From contig JBJTHN010000041.1 of the NCBI GenBank assembly GCA_046094505.1, positions 1 to 53,780 of the forward strand: 53,780 nt of DNA. The letters run 5' to 3'. The DNA is from RFTU01 sp046094505. GTDB taxonomy: Bacteria > Pseudomonadota > Gammaproteobacteria > Burkholderiales > Burkholderiaceae_C. The notes under the pieces were generated by a model that searched no databases, was not told the origin of the DNA, and saw nothing but the letters and a program-made list of their open reading frames with translations. Positions within the stretch are counted from its first letter, which is position 1. Each line of letters begins with the position of its first letter. Position numbers and translations under genes: made by a program. This document shows, piece after piece, positions 8,291-18,077 of the stretch.

Positions 8291-9385
8291 TCAGTCGGCC
8301 ACGTCCACCGGCACCCGCGGTGCCAAGGCGCACATGAGTTCGTAGCCGATGGTTCCCGCGGCGTGGGCCACCTCATCGATGGGCAAAACGGCGCCGGGCC
8401 CATGGCCCCACAGCGTCACCTCGCTGCCCACGCCCGCGTGCGGGGCAGGGCAGAGGTCCACCGTGATCAGGTCCATGCTGACCCGGCCCACGATGGAGCA
8501 GCGAACACCGTCGACCAAAACCGGTGTACCGGTGGGGGCGTGGCGCGGGTAGCCGTCGGCATAGCCGCAGGCCACGATGCCGATGCGCTGGGCCTGGTGT
8601 GCCGTGTAGCTGCTGCCGTAGCCCACGGTGTCGCCTGGCTGCAGGTTCTGCAGGCCAATCAGCCGGCTGCGCAGGGTCATGGTCGGCTGCAGGCCCCAGG
8701 CCTCGATGGAGTGGGCCGGCGCATCGGGCGCGCTGCCGTAGAGCATGATGCCCGCGCGCACCCAATCGGCGCTCACGCCCTGGCCGGCTGCATGCCGCAG
8801 CACCGCCGCGCTGTTGGCCAGGCTGCGCTCGCCCGGAAGGTCGGCGGTTGCGCGCGCAAAGGCCTGCATCTGGTGGTCGATGCCGCGCGGCCCATCGGCA
8901 TCAGAAAAGTGCGTCATCAGCGAAATCTCGTCCACCTGCGGCAGGGCGTTGAGCCGAGTCCAGGCGCTGCGCAGTTGGGTCTCGGGGAAGCCCAGGCGGT
9001 TCATGCCGCTGTTCATCTTCAGGAACACGCGGTGGGGCACCTGCGTCTTGTGCGCGGCCAGCCAGTCGATCTGCTCAGGCGTGTGCACCACGTGCCACAG
9101 GTTCAGGCGGGAACACAGCTCCAGGTCGCGCGGCTCGAAGCAGCCTTCGAGCAGCAGGATGGGCCCGCGCCAATCCAGCGCGCGCAGCCGCTGGGCCTCG
9201 GCCAGGTCCAGCAGGGCAAAGCCGTCGGCCCGCTGCAGGCCGGCAAAGCTGCGCTCCAGGCCGTGCCCGTAGGCATTGGCTTTGACCACCGCCCACACCC
9301 GCGAGTCGGGCGCGCGGCGCGCGGCCACACCCAGGTTGTGGGCCAGGGCGGCGCGGTGAATGAGCGCTTGGATCGGGCGGGGCAT
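8291..9385 (-). CDS. alr: Alanine racemase
   Basis: A 364-residue PLP enzyme that makes D-alanine for peptidoglycan. The cofactor lysine is Lys35 in VVKANAYGHG. The second catalytic residue is the Tyr in YGSSYTAH, in the position expected for fold-type III racemases. It is full length and cytoplasmic. It probably heads the leftward group alr-arfB-radA and diverges from dedA across a 200-bp gap. Confidence 0.97.
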   Translation of the reverse strand: MPRPIQALIHRAALAHNLGVAARRAPDSRVWAVVKANAYGHGLERSFAGLQRADGFALLDLAEAQRLRALDWRGPILLLEGCFEPRDLELCSRLNLWHVVHTPEQIDWLAAHKTQVPHRVFLKMNSGMNRLGFPETQLRSAWTRLNALPQVDEISLMTHFSDADGPRGIDHQMQAFARATADLPGERSLANSAAVLRHAAGQGVSADWVRAGIMLYGSAPDAPAHSIEAWGLQPTMTLRSRLIGLQNLQPGDTVGYGSSYTAHQAQRIGIVACGYADGYPRHAPTGTPVLVDGVRCSIVGRVSMDLITVDLCPAPHAGVGSEVTLWGHGPGAVLPIDEVAHAAGTIGYELMCALAPRVPVDVAD

Positions 9386-9438
9386 GGCGTGATCCTACCG
9401 ACACTGGCAGCACCTGGGCCGGCCCGCCGCGCATCCTC

Positions 9439-9460
9439 AGACCTACACGGTGTCAGGTCT
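9439..9460. repeat. Imperfect inverted repeat in the alr/dedA gap
   Basis: AGACCTACAC and GTGTcAGGTCT form arms with a single bulged base and a 1-nt centre. So small a centre suits a protein-binding palindrome better than an RNA hairpin. It lies between divergent alr and dedA; the regulator, if any, is unknown. A TATAAA lies at 9499-9504. Confidence 0.35.
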
Positions 9461-9585
9461 TGGTTGGTGGCTGTTCGGGCGTGGCGCAGCTCGGGTGCTA
9501 TAAACCCGGCCGGGCCGGCGCGCGTGGCGTGGGTGGCCTTTGTGGTCTTCCCCGGATTCTTCACCCGGCCTCGTGCCCCATCAGC

Positions 9586-10203
9586 ATGGAAGTGTTCGAT
9601 TTCCTCATGCCCATCTTCACCGAGTACGGCTACATCGCCGTGTTCGTGATGCTCTTGATTTGCGGCTTTGGGGTGCCCGTGCCCGAGGATGTGACCTTGG
9701 TGACCGGCGGCGTGATTGCCGGCTTGGGCTACGCCGACCCGCACCTGATGTTTGCCGTGGGCATGGCCGGGGTCTTGGTGGGCGATGGCCTGATCTTCAC
9801 CTTGGGCCGGGTCTATGGGCAGCGCATCCAGGGCCTGCCGGGTTTTCGCATGGTGCTCACGCCTGAGCGTTTTGAGAGGGCGGCCCAGCTGTTCCAGAAG
9901 TACGGCAAGTGGGTGATGTTCGTAGCCCGCTTTCTGCCCGGCTTGCGCACGCCGGTGTTTTTCAGCGCCGGCATGTCGCGCCGCGTGCCCTTCAGCACCT
10001 GGTTGCTCATGGACGGTTTCGCTGCTGTCATCAGCGTGCCCATTTGGGTGTACTTGGGCTACTTCGGCGCGCTCAACCGGGACTGGATGTTCAGCGTGCT
10101 GCGCCAGTTCCAGGTGGGCATCTTTGTGTTGTTGGGCATCGGTGCCCTCGTGGGTGGGGTGATCTGGTGGCGCCGACGCAAGGCCTCGCAGCTGCAGCCC
10201 TAG
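9586..10203 (+). CDS. DedA family (VTT domain) membrane protein
   Basis: A 205-residue polytopic protein with the DedA/SNARE-associated domain: CGFGVPVPEDVTLVTGG near the N-terminus, then the FVARFLPGLRTPVFFSAG block that contains the family Arg residues. Family members act in undecaprenyl-phosphate or phospholipid flipping and in proton-dependent homeostasis; the substrate here is not determined. The start is chosen at MEVFDFLMP, the point where family similarity begins. Its end overlaps the next gene by 37 bp. Confidence 0.93.
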   Translation: MEVFDFLMPIFTEYGYIAVFVMLLICGFGVPVPEDVTLVTGGVIAGLGYADPHLMFAVGMAGVLVGDGLIFTLGRVYGQRIQGLPGFRMVLTPERFERAAQLFQKYGKWVMFVARFLPGLRTPVFFSAGMSRRVPFSTWLLMDGFAAVISVPIWVYLGYFGALNRDWMFSVLRQFQVGIFVLLGIGALVGGVIWWRRRKASQLQP

Positions 10204-11042
10204 TCCTCAACGCCCTGGTGTGGGGCTTGTCTTGGTGGCCCTTTCGCCACCTTGATGAGCAGGGCCTGCACCCCCTGTGGGCCACCACCCTGGTGTACGC
10301 GGCGATTTCGCTGCTGTTGCTGGCGGCCCGCCCCCACAGCGTGGTGGAGCTGCTGCGGCCCAGTGCGCTGTGGGTGCTGATCGCCGCGGCGGGCACCACC
10401 AACGCGGCCTTCAATTGGGCGGTGAGCATCGGCGACGTGGTGCGCGTGGTGCTGCTGTTCTACCTGATGCCCCTGTGGGCGGTGGTGTTGGCCCGTGTGC
10501 TGCTCAACGAGACCGTCACGCCCCGTGCACTGCTGCGCGTGGCGCTGGGCCTGAGCGGTGCGGTGATCGTGCTGTGGCCGCAAGAGGGGGCGGGGGCCTG
10601 GTCCGCGGCGTTCAGCCTGTCCGATGCCTTGGCCATCGTCGGCGGGTTTTCCTTTGCGCTGAACAACATCATGGTGCGCCGTGAGCAGCAGCGCAGCGAA
10701 GCGGCACGGGCTGCGGCCATGTTCATCGGCGGAGCCTTGATCGCCGGGGTTGTGGGCCTGGCATTGCAGCAGACCGGGTCGGTGCCGGCGCCGCAGTGGG
10801 CGGCGGCGGGCCAGTGGTGGCCGTGGGCGCTGGGGCTGAGCGCGGCCTTCCTGGCGGCCAACCTCTGCCTGCAGTACGGGGCATCGCGCTTGCCCGCCCA
10901 TCGCACGGCGGTGATCATGTTGACCGAAGTCTTGTTTGCGTCGGTTTCGGCGGTGGCCCTGGGTACAGGCAGCCTGGGGCCGGCCCTGCTTTTGGGCGGC
11001 GCCTGCATCTTGGCTTCGGCCTGGCTGGCGGCCTGGGACTGA
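10167..11042 (+). CDS. EamA/DMT superfamily transporter
   Basis: A 291-residue protein with about ten hydrophobic segments in two repeats, typical of the drug/metabolite transporter EamA family. N-terminal ALVLNALVWGLSWWPF and the C-terminal ILASAWLAAW end fit. No start lies after dedA; GTG at 10167, preceded by GGTGGGG, gives the expected N-terminus and overlaps dedA by 37 bp, suggesting translational coupling. The exported or imported metabolite is unknown. Confidence 0.88.
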   Translation: MAPTQGLAAAALVLNALVWGLSWWPFRHLDEQGLHPLWATTLVYAAISLLLLAARPHSVVELLRPSALWVLIAAAGTTNAAFNWAVSIGDVVRVVLLFYLMPLWAVVLARVLLNETVTPRALLRVALGLSGAVIVLWPQEGAGAWSAAFSLSDALAIVGGFSFALNNIMVRREQQRSEAARAAAMFIGGALIAGVVGLALQQTGSVPAPQWAAAGQWWPWALGLSAAFLAANLCLQYGASRLPAHRTAVIMLTEVLFASVSAVALGTGSLGPALLLGGACILASAWLAAWD

Positions 11043-11114
11043 GGGCCCCCGAGGCCCCTTTGGCGCGTAACCCCGCACCACGCGCCGCGCGCAGCCCTGC
11101 ATTAGGATCGGCGC

Positions 11115-11600
<486 letters not shown>

Positions 11601-11603
11601 GCC

Positions 11604-12794
11604 ATGTTCGAACACATCACCCCGTATGCCGGCGACCCCATCTTCGCCTTGGTGGATGCCTTCAACCGCGACAGCCGGCCCCACAAGGTCAACCTGTCGA
11701 TTGGCATCTACTTCGACGAGCAGGGCCGTTTGCCGGTGCTGCGCTGCGTTCAGGAGGCCGAGCGGCGCATCCTGGCCGAGGGCGGCGCCAAGCCGTACCT
11801 GCCCATGGAAGGCGACGCCACTTGTCGAGCCGAAGTGGCCCAGTTGCTGCTGGGTGAGCAGCACCCGGCGATCGGCCAGGGCCGCGTGGCCACGATCCAA
11901 ACGGTGGGCTCCTCTGGCGGTTTGAAGGTGGGCGCCGATTTCCTGCGCACTTGGCTGCCCGACAGCGCGGTGTGGGTGAGCGACCCCACCTGGGACAACC
12001 ACCGCTCAATGTTCGAGGGCAGTGGCTTTGCGGTTCACCGCTACCCGTATTACGACGCCAGCACCGGCGGCCTGCGCTTTGAGGACATGTTGGCGTGCCT
12101 GAAGGGGCTGCCGCCGCGCAGCATCGTGCTGCTGCATGCCTGCTGCCACAACCCCACGGGTGTGGACCTGGCGTCTGCGCAGTGGGACCGCTTGATGCCG
12201 GTGCTGCGTGAGCGCGAACTGCTGCCCTATCTGGACCTGGCCTACCAGGGCTTTGGCGATGGCATCGATGAAGACGCCTACGCGGTGCGGGCCCTGGCGG
12301 CTTCGGGCTTGACGTTTTTCGTGGCCAATTCCTTTTCCAAGAGCATGAGCGTGTACGGCGAACGCTGTGGGGCGCTGTCGGCGATTTGTGCCAGCCCCGC
12401 TGAAGCCGATCTCGTGATGGGACAGTTGCGCTACACGGTTCGCCGCATCTATTCCAGCCCGGCCATCCACGCCGCGCGCCTGGTGGCGCATGTGCTGGGC
12501 GACGCGGACCTGCGTGCGATGTGGGAGGCCGAGTTGGCCCAGATGCGGCAGCGCATGGTGGAGGTGCGCCAGGCCTTGCACGCGCGCCTGAGCGCCCTTC
12601 GGCCCGACCGCGACCTGGGCTTCCTGCTCAGCCAGCGCGGCATGTTCAGCTACACCGGGCTGAGTGCCGAGCAGGTGGACCGTTTGCGTGAAGAGCACGC
12701 GGTGTACCTGATTCGTTCGGGGCGCCTGTGCGTGGCCGGCCTGACGCAGGGCAATGTAGACCGCGTGGCGCAGGCGCTGGCGCAGGTGGTGTGA
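11604..12794 (+). CDS. tyrB: Aromatic amino acid aminotransferase
   Basis: A 396-residue fold-type I aminotransferase that moves the amino group between Tyr/Phe/Asp and 2-oxoglutarate. Visible motifs are SSGGLKVG (phosphate loop), HACCHNPTGVD, the Asp/Tyr of YLDLAYQGFGDG, and the PLP lysine Lys246 in NSFSKSMSVYGERCG. Length fits AspC/TyrB; aspartate specificity cannot be excluded. It is sandwiched between the peroxidase and a photolyase whose GTG start overlaps its TGA. Confidence 0.94.
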   Translation: MFEHITPYAGDPIFALVDAFNRDSRPHKVNLSIGIYFDEQGRLPVLRCVQEAERRILAEGGAKPYLPMEGDATCRAEVAQLLLGEQHPAIGQGRVATIQTVGSSGGLKVGADFLRTWLPDSAVWVSDPTWDNHRSMFEGSGFAVHRYPYYDASTGGLRFEDMLACLKGLPPRSIVLLHACCHNPTGVDLASAQWDRLMPVLRERELLPYLDLAYQGFGDGIDEDAYAVRALAASGLTFFVANSFSKSMSVYGERCGALSAICASPAEADLVMGQLRYTVRRIYSSPAIHAARLVAHVLGDADLRAMWEAELAQMRQRMVEVRQALHARLSALRPDRDLGFLLSQRGMFSYTGLSAEQVDRLREEHAVYLIRSGRLCVAGLTQGNVDRVAQALAQVV

Positions 12795-14410
12795 CCCGGC
12801 GCCTGGTTTGGCTCAAGCGCGACCTGCGCAGCCTGGACCACGCACCCCTGGCCGCAGCGGCTGAAGGTGCGGCCACTGCGCTGTGGATCGTCGAGCCCGA
12901 GTGGTTCAGCAGCCCGGAGTTTCATCCGCGGCAACTCGCATTCGCCAGCGCCTGTGTGGCCGAGTTGCGTGAGACCTTGGCGCAGCGGGGCTTGCCCTTG
13001 CTGGTGCGCCACGGCTCGGCCGTGAGCGTGCTGCAAGAATTGTTTGAGCGCCACCGCTTTGAGTACTTGCTCAGCCACGAGGAAACCGGCCCCGGCTGGA
13101 CGTACGCGCGCGACCGGGCCGTGGGTGCGTGGTGCCGCGAGCGCGGGGTGCAGTGGCAAGAGTGGCCGCAGCATGGGGTGGTGCGCCGGCTGCGCAGCCG
13201 CGCGGGCTGGGCTTCCCGCTGGGCCGGCCGCATGAATGCGCAGCCCGTGACGATGCCCGCCGCCTGGTCCGGGTGGCGGGGCCTGGAGCTGGGTGCCTTG
13301 CCAGAGCTTGCATCACCGATGTCTGCAACGACGGGTTCGCAGATCGGCCTACCGGCGCAACCATGGCTTGCCGCTCCGGGGCAAGCCGCCGGGCTGGACC
13401 TCTTGGACGGGTTTCTGGGTGGCCGCGGCCGCGCCTACCGACGCTCGCTGTCCAGCCCCATGACCGCTGAATCGGGCTGCAGCCGCATCAGCGCCCACCT
13501 TGCTTTCGGCGCCCTGAGCCTGCGCATGGTGCACCAGCGCACCGAGGCGGCCATCGCTGAGGCCCAGGCGCTGGCAGACCGTGCACTCGCCTCAGGCCTG
13601 CGTGGTTTTTCAGGGCGGCTGCGTTGGCATTGCCACTTCATGCAGAAGTTGGAATCGGAGCCCGAGATCGAATTCGCCCACTTCGCCCGTGCCTGCGACG
13701 GCCTGCGCCCGGGTGAAGACACACCGGGTGCACCGGCTTGGGGCCCCACGCAGGCCAGCCGGCTGCAAGCCTGGCAAGACGGTCAGACCGGCTACCCCAT
13801 GGTGGACGCCTGCATGCGCAGCCTCAACGCCACGGGGTGGTTGAACTTCCGCATGCGGGCCATGTTGGTGAGCTTTGCGTCCTACCACCTGTGGCTGCAT
13901 TGGCGGCCCACCGGCCTGCACCTGGCGCGGCAGTTCACCGACTTTGAGGCGGGCATCCACTGGAGCCAGATGCAGATGCAAAGCGGCACCACGGGCATCA
14001 ACACCTTGCGCATCTATTCGCCCACCAAACAGGCCCTGGACCAAGACCCGAACGGGGACTTCATTCGGCGATGGGTGCCCGAGTTGGCCCAGGTGCCCAT
14101 GCCCTGGCTGCACCAGCCGTGGACCATGGACGCCAGCTTGCAGCGCGAATCGGGCTGTGTGATCGGGCGCCACTACCCGCTGCCCATCGTGGACGAAGCG
14201 GCGGCAGCCCGTGCGGCCAAGGACGCCATGTTTGGCCTGCGCCAAGGGGGAGAGGCCCAGCGCGAGGCCATGCGCATTCAAGACCGCCACGGCTCACGAA
14301 AAAGTGGCCTGCCGCAGACAGGCCTGGGCCGGCGCGCCACGGCGCGCGACCCCAAGCCCGACCCGAAGCCCGATCCCGGGTTCGATCGGCAAGGCCAGCT
14401 CTTCGATTAA
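12791..14410 (+). CDS. Cryptochrome/photolyase family protein, full length
   Basis: A 539-residue flavoprotein. The N-terminal alpha/beta antenna domain begins RRLVWLKRDLRSLDH. The FAD-binding helical domain includes RLRWHCHFMQKLE, a GYPMVDACMRSLNATGWLNFRMR segment and the SQMQMQSGTTGINTLRIYSPTKQ segment corresponding to the photolyase active-site loops. Expected role: light-driven repair of pyrimidine dimers or blue-light sensing; the subclass is not assigned. Start: GTG at 12791 overlapping the tyrB TGA as GTGA, which suggests coupled translation. The tail is Pro/Asp rich (PKPDPKPDP) and ends QGQLFD. Confidence 0.9.
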   Translation: MTRRLVWLKRDLRSLDHAPLAAAAEGAATALWIVEPEWFSSPEFHPRQLAFASACVAELRETLAQRGLPLLVRHGSAVSVLQELFERHRFEYLLSHEETGPGWTYARDRAVGAWCRERGVQWQEWPQHGVVRRLRSRAGWASRWAGRMNAQPVTMPAAWSGWRGLELGALPELASPMSATTGSQIGLPAQPWLAAPGQAAGLDLLDGFLGGRGRAYRRSLSSPMTAESGCSRISAHLAFGALSLRMVHQRTEAAIAEAQALADRALASGLRGFSGRLRWHCHFMQKLESEPEIEFAHFARACDGLRPGEDTPGAPAWGPTQASRLQAWQDGQTGYPMVDACMRSLNATGWLNFRMRAMLVSFASYHLWLHWRPTGLHLARQFTDFEAGIHWSQMQMQSGTTGINTLRIYSPTKQALDQDPNGDFIRRWVPELAQVPMPWLHQPWTMDASLQRESGCVIGRHYPLPIVDEAAAARAAKDAMFGLRQGGEAQREAMRIQDRHGSRKSGLPQTGLGRRATARDPKPDPKPDPGFDRQGQLFD

Positions 14411-14477
14411 CCAAGCGCACTGTGTGTCCATCGACCGGCGGCGTGGGCCGGGCGGCTGAATCTGTCAGCATCCGGAC

Positions 14478-14681
14478 ATGAGCCGACATGACCACAAAGC
14501 CACCGACCGCACCAGCGGGTTTCGGGGCAACAAGGCGCAACTGCCCAGCAAACCCTGCACCGTGTGTGGCCGGCCCATGGTGTGGCGCAAGGCCTGGGCC
14601 AAGAACTGGGACGAGGTGAAGGTGTGCAGCGACGCTTGCCGGGCCCAAGGGGCGCGGGACCGGCGGGCGGCCGCCCGATGA
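14478..14681 (+). CDS. DUF2256 family mini-protein (putative zinc ribbon)
   Basis: A 67-residue basic protein. The second half has a CTVCGRPMVWRKAWAKNWDE block followed by VCSDACR, giving a CxxC...CxxxC metal-binding pattern. This is the DUF2256 family, which I know mainly as a small neighbour of cryptochrome/photolyase genes; its function is undescribed. It lies 67 bp after the first photolyase gene and its TGA overlaps the ATG of the second (ATGA). Partner or maturation factor for the photolyases is an inference from position only. Confidence 0.92.
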   Translation: MSRHDHKATDRTSGFRGNKAQLPSKPCTVCGRPMVWRKAWAKNWDEVKVCSDACRAQGARDRRAAAR

Positions 14682-16222
14682 GCGCGCTGCGCCATTTGCT
14701 GGTGGTGCTGGGCGACCAGCTCGACACGCAAGCCGCGTGCTTCGACGGCGCACAGGCGCAGCACGACATGGTGTGGATGGCCGAAGTGGCCGAAGAGTCC
14801 ACGCATGTGTGGTCGTCCAAGCCCCGCATCGCGCTGTTCTTGGCGGCGATGCGCCACCACGCGCAGGCCTTGCGCGGCGCGGGCTGGCGCGTGGACTATC
14901 GCCGATTGGACGACGCCGGCAATTTGGGCAGCTTGGGCGCCGAGCTGCGCGCGGCCATTGCGCGCCTGAAGCCCCAAGGCCTGGTGATGACGGCACCGGG
15001 CGACTGGCGCGTACTCGAAGCCATCAAGGCCGTGGCCGCCGACTGCCAGCTGCCGCTGGACATCCGCGAAGACCGGCACTTCTTCAGCACCGTGCGGGAC
15101 TTTGCCGCGCATGCCAAGGGCCGCAAGCAGCTGCGCCTGGAGTACTGGTACCGCGAACTGCGGGTGCGCCACCAGGTGCTGATGGAGGGGGAGCAACCGG
15201 TGGGCGGCCAGTGGAACTTCGATGCCGACAACCGCGAAGCCTTCGGCAAGGACGGCCCGCCGCCCATACCGGAGCCAGCCCGGTTCGAGCCCGACGAGAC
15301 CACCCGCGGGGTGCTGCAGTTGGTGGCCGAGCGCTTTGCCTCCCACCCAGGCTCGCTGGACTCGTTTGCCTGGCCCGTCACCCGCGCGCAGGCCCTGCAA
15401 TCGCTGGATCGCTTCATCCGCGAGCGCCTGCCCCACTTCGGCCGGTGGCAAGACGCGATGTGGACCGGCGAGGTGTGGCTGTTCCATTCCCACCTGGCCG
15501 CCGCGATGAACCTCAAGCTGCTCACGGCGCGCGAGGTGGTGCAAGCCGCCGAGGCCGCCTACCGCAGGGGCGAAGCCGACCTGGCCTCAACCGAAGGCTT
15601 CATTCGGCAGATCCTGGGCTGGCGCGAATATGTGCGGGGCGTCTACTGGCTGCACATGCCGCAGTACCTGCAGCGCAATGCCTTGGGCGCCAACCGGGTC
15701 CTTCCCGGCTTCTTCTGGAATGCACAAACCGACATGGCCTGCTTGCGTGACGCGCTGGAGCTCACGCTGCAGAACGGCTACGCGCACCACATCCAGCGCC
15801 TGATGGTCACCGGCCTGTACGCCTTGTTGCTGGGCGTGGACCCTCAGCAGGTGCACGGCTGGTACCTCAGCGTGTATGTGGACGCGGTGGAGTGGGTGGA
15901 GCTGCCCAACACCCTGGGCATGAGCCAGTACGCCGATGGGGGTGTGATGGCCAGCAAACCGTATGTGGCCTCAGGCAAGTACCTGCAGCGCATGGGCAAC
16001 CACTGCAAGGGCTGCCGTTACGACCCTGCCCAATCCACCGGCGATCGCGCCTGCCCCTACACCACGCTGTACTGGGACTTCCTGTTGCGGCATGAGCCGG
16101 CCCTGGCCAAGAACCCCCGCATGGTGATGCAGGTGAAGAACCTCAAGCGCCTGGACGAGGCCCAGCGCGCGGCGATTCAGGCACAGGCGCTGGCCCATGT
16201 GCAGGCGGTGGGGGTGGGCTGA
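14678..16222 (+). CDS. phrB: Iron-sulfur bacterial cryptochrome/photolyase, (6-4) type
   Basis: A 514-residue protein of the FeS-BCP group. Four cysteines, Cys355, Cys443, Cys446 and Cys459, have spacings of 88, 3 and 13, the same as the [4Fe-4S] ligands reported for Agrobacterium PhrB (Cys350, 438, 441, 454). The YAHHIQRLM block carries the paired His370/His371 in the place of the catalytic histidine of (6-4) repair. The N-terminal LLVVLGDQLD is the family's antenna-domain start. Expected to repair (6-4) pyrimidine photoproducts with FAD plus a lumazine-type antenna. Translationally coupled to DUF2256 (ATGA). Confidence 0.96.
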   Translation: MSALRHLLVVLGDQLDTQAACFDGAQAQHDMVWMAEVAEESTHVWSSKPRIALFLAAMRHHAQALRGAGWRVDYRRLDDAGNLGSLGAELRAAIARLKPQGLVMTAPGDWRVLEAIKAVAADCQLPLDIREDRHFFSTVRDFAAHAKGRKQLRLEYWYRELRVRHQVLMEGEQPVGGQWNFDADNREAFGKDGPPPIPEPARFEPDETTRGVLQLVAERFASHPGSLDSFAWPVTRAQALQSLDRFIRERLPHFGRWQDAMWTGEVWLFHSHLAAAMNLKLLTAREVVQAAEAAYRRGEADLASTEGFIRQILGWREYVRGVYWLHMPQYLQRNALGANRVLPGFFWNAQTDMACLRDALELTLQNGYAHHIQRLMVTGLYALLLGVDPQQVHGWYLSVYVDAVEWVELPNTLGMSQYADGGVMASKPYVASGKYLQRMGNHCKGCRYDPAQSTGDRACPYTTLYWDFLLRHEPALAKNPRMVMQVKNLKRLDEAQRAAIQAQALAHVQAVGVG

Positions 16223-16232
16223 GCCTCCAGGC

Positions 16233-18077
16233 TCAAGCCTGCGGGGCCTTCAGCTCCCGCTGGGTCCAGTCCCGCAGTTGCGTGGACAACACATCCAGCG
16301 GCAAGGCGCCCTGGTCGATCACCGCGTTGTTGAAGCGGCGCAAGTCAAAGCGCGCGCCCAGGGCTTGCCGCGCGCGTTGGCGTTCATCCAAGATGTGCAG
16401 CTGCCCGGTCATGTAGGCCAAGGCCTGGGCCGGGGTGGAGATGTACCGGTCCACTTCGGCGGTCATGAAGATGGGGTTCTCGCCCACGCGGTCGTTCATC
16501 ACCTCAATGGCCTGCTGGCGGCTCCAACCCATGGCATGGAGGCCGGTGTCCACCACCAGGCGTGCCGCGCGGAAGGCCTGGGCCTGCAGGAAGCCCCAAC
16601 GCGCCTGCGGGGTGTCATAGAAACCCACTTCGTCCATGATCCGTTCGGCATACAGGCCCCAACCTTCGGAAAACGCGGTGTAGCCGCCGCCGCGCCGGAA
16701 GGCCGGCAGCTCACCCAGTTCGCGGGCCCGGGCAATTTGAAGGTGGTGCCCGGGCACCGTCTCATGGGCCACCAAGGACGGCAGCGCCCACTTTTGCCGC
16801 CGCTGGTAGGCCAGGACATTGGCGTTGTACCAACCGGGGCCACTGCCATCCAGGGGCGGGCCGGTGTAGTTGTCGGCCGCACCGGGCCCAAGGTGCTCGG
16901 CCATGGGCCGGATACCGTAGCTGGTGCGCGGCAGCTCCACGAACAGGCGCGGCATCCAGGGGTCGAGCTCTTTGGCGGTGGCGCGGTAACCGTCGAGCAT
17001 GGCCTGGGGGCTGCTGAAGTAATGCTCGGGCGTGCTCAAGGCTTTCAGCGCTTCGCTGAAACCCATGCGCAGGCCCATGCGTTCACGCAGTTGGGCGAAC
17101 TCGGCATGCAGCTGTTCGAGCTGAGCCCGGCCGATGTCGTGCAGCTCTTGCGGTGTCTTTTGCGTGGTGGTCTGCTGGCGCACCAGCGCGGCGTACACCT
17201 CGGCGCCACCGGGGTAGCGCAGGAGGCCTCCGGCATCGGGCGCACGCGGCATCAGCTGTTGGGCCACGGTGTCGCGCAGCTTTTGCAGGGCCGGAATCAC
17301 ATCGCGCCGCACGGCGGCTTCACCGCGCTCGCGCCAACGGGCGGCTTCGGCGTCCGACAGACCCTTGGGCAGGCGCCGCCAGGGGTCCATGAAGGGGCCG
17401 CGCGCCACGTCGGCCCGAATCTGTCCATCGAGCTGCGCCAGGACGCGCTCGAGCACCGGGCGTGCCGACACCCAGCCCAGCTGCTGCGCGCGCAGCAGCT
17501 GCGCGATCTCCTGCTCGATGCGCCGGGGGTGTTGCGCCAGGCGGGCGATCACCTGCTCGCGCTGCTCAGCTGTGTCTACCGGCTGCTGCTGCAGCAGGCC
17601 CGACAGCATGGTGTGGGGCCCGCGCAGCGCCCCCAGGTTCATGCTGCGGTAGCCCTCGAAGCGCGAGAGCTCCAGCTGCTGCTGCAGGTTTTGCAGAAAC
17701 ATTTGGCGCGACAGGCGGTCCTGGGGCTCCAGCCCCTGCGGGTTGACCGCTTGGGCTTCGCGCAAAAAGCGCTCGTTGAGGGCGCGGCGTTGGGCTTCGG
17801 CCTCGGGCCCGACCTGGGACAGCTCACCACCGAAGCGGTGGTCGCCGCGGTAGGTGCCCCACTCCGGAGCCAAACGGGCTTGGGCCTCCCAATGGCGGTT
17901 GAAGATGTCGTGCAGGGCGCGGGCTTCGGGCTTGTGCGTGCGGCCGGCTGTGCCTGGTGCATCGGCCGGCCCTGGATCGGTCGCCGCGCAAGCGCCCAGC
18001 AGGCCAACGCCGGCCAGGCCACCCATCCACGAAACGCCGCAGCCGCAGCGCAGGAACTGTCGTTTGCTCAGGTTCAT
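16233..18077 (-). CDS. DUF885 family lipoprotein, metallopeptidase-like
   Basis: A 614-residue protein. The N-terminus SKRQFLR followed by a hydrophobic stretch and the lipobox LLGAC with Cys30 indicates an exported lipoprotein, perhaps through Tat given the KR variant. The C-terminal half holds HETVPGHHLQIA, the zinc-site-like motif of DUF885 proteins, plus FSEGWGLYAERIMDE downstream, which supplies the third ligand in related peptidases. No substrate is known. It is convergent with the photolyase (10-bp gap) and diverges from livH. Confidence 0.92.
   Translation of the reverse strand: MNLSKRQFLRCGCGVSWMGGLAGVGLLGACAATDPGPADAPGTAGRTHKPEARALHDIFNRHWEAQARLAPEWGTYRGDHRFGGELSQVGPEAEAQRRALNERFLREAQAVNPQGLEPQDRLSRQMFLQNLQQQLELSRFEGYRSMNLGALRGPHTMLSGLLQQQPVDTAEQREQVIARLAQHPRRIEQEIAQLLRAQQLGWVSARPVLERVLAQLDGQIRADVARGPFMDPWRRLPKGLSDAEAARWRERGEAAVRRDVIPALQKLRDTVAQQLMPRAPDAGGLLRYPGGAEVYAALVRQQTTTQKTPQELHDIGRAQLEQLHAEFAQLRERMGLRMGFSEALKALSTPEHYFSSPQAMLDGYRATAKELDPWMPRLFVELPRTSYGIRPMAEHLGPGAADNYTGPPLDGSGPGWYNANVLAYQRRQKWALPSLVAHETVPGHHLQIARARELGELPAFRRGGGYTAFSEGWGLYAERIMDEVGFYDTPQARWGFLQAQAFRAARLVVDTGLHAMGWSRQQAIEVMNDRVGENPIFMTAEVDRYISTPAQALAYMTGQLHILDERQRARQALGARFDLRRFNNAVIDQGALPLDVLSTQLRDWTQRELKAPQA

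Noticed and set aside
10196..10225. Start of the EamA transporter after the dedA stop
   Set aside because: Starts located there would remove part of the first transmembrane helix; GTG at 10167 with a G-rich ribosome site restores it.
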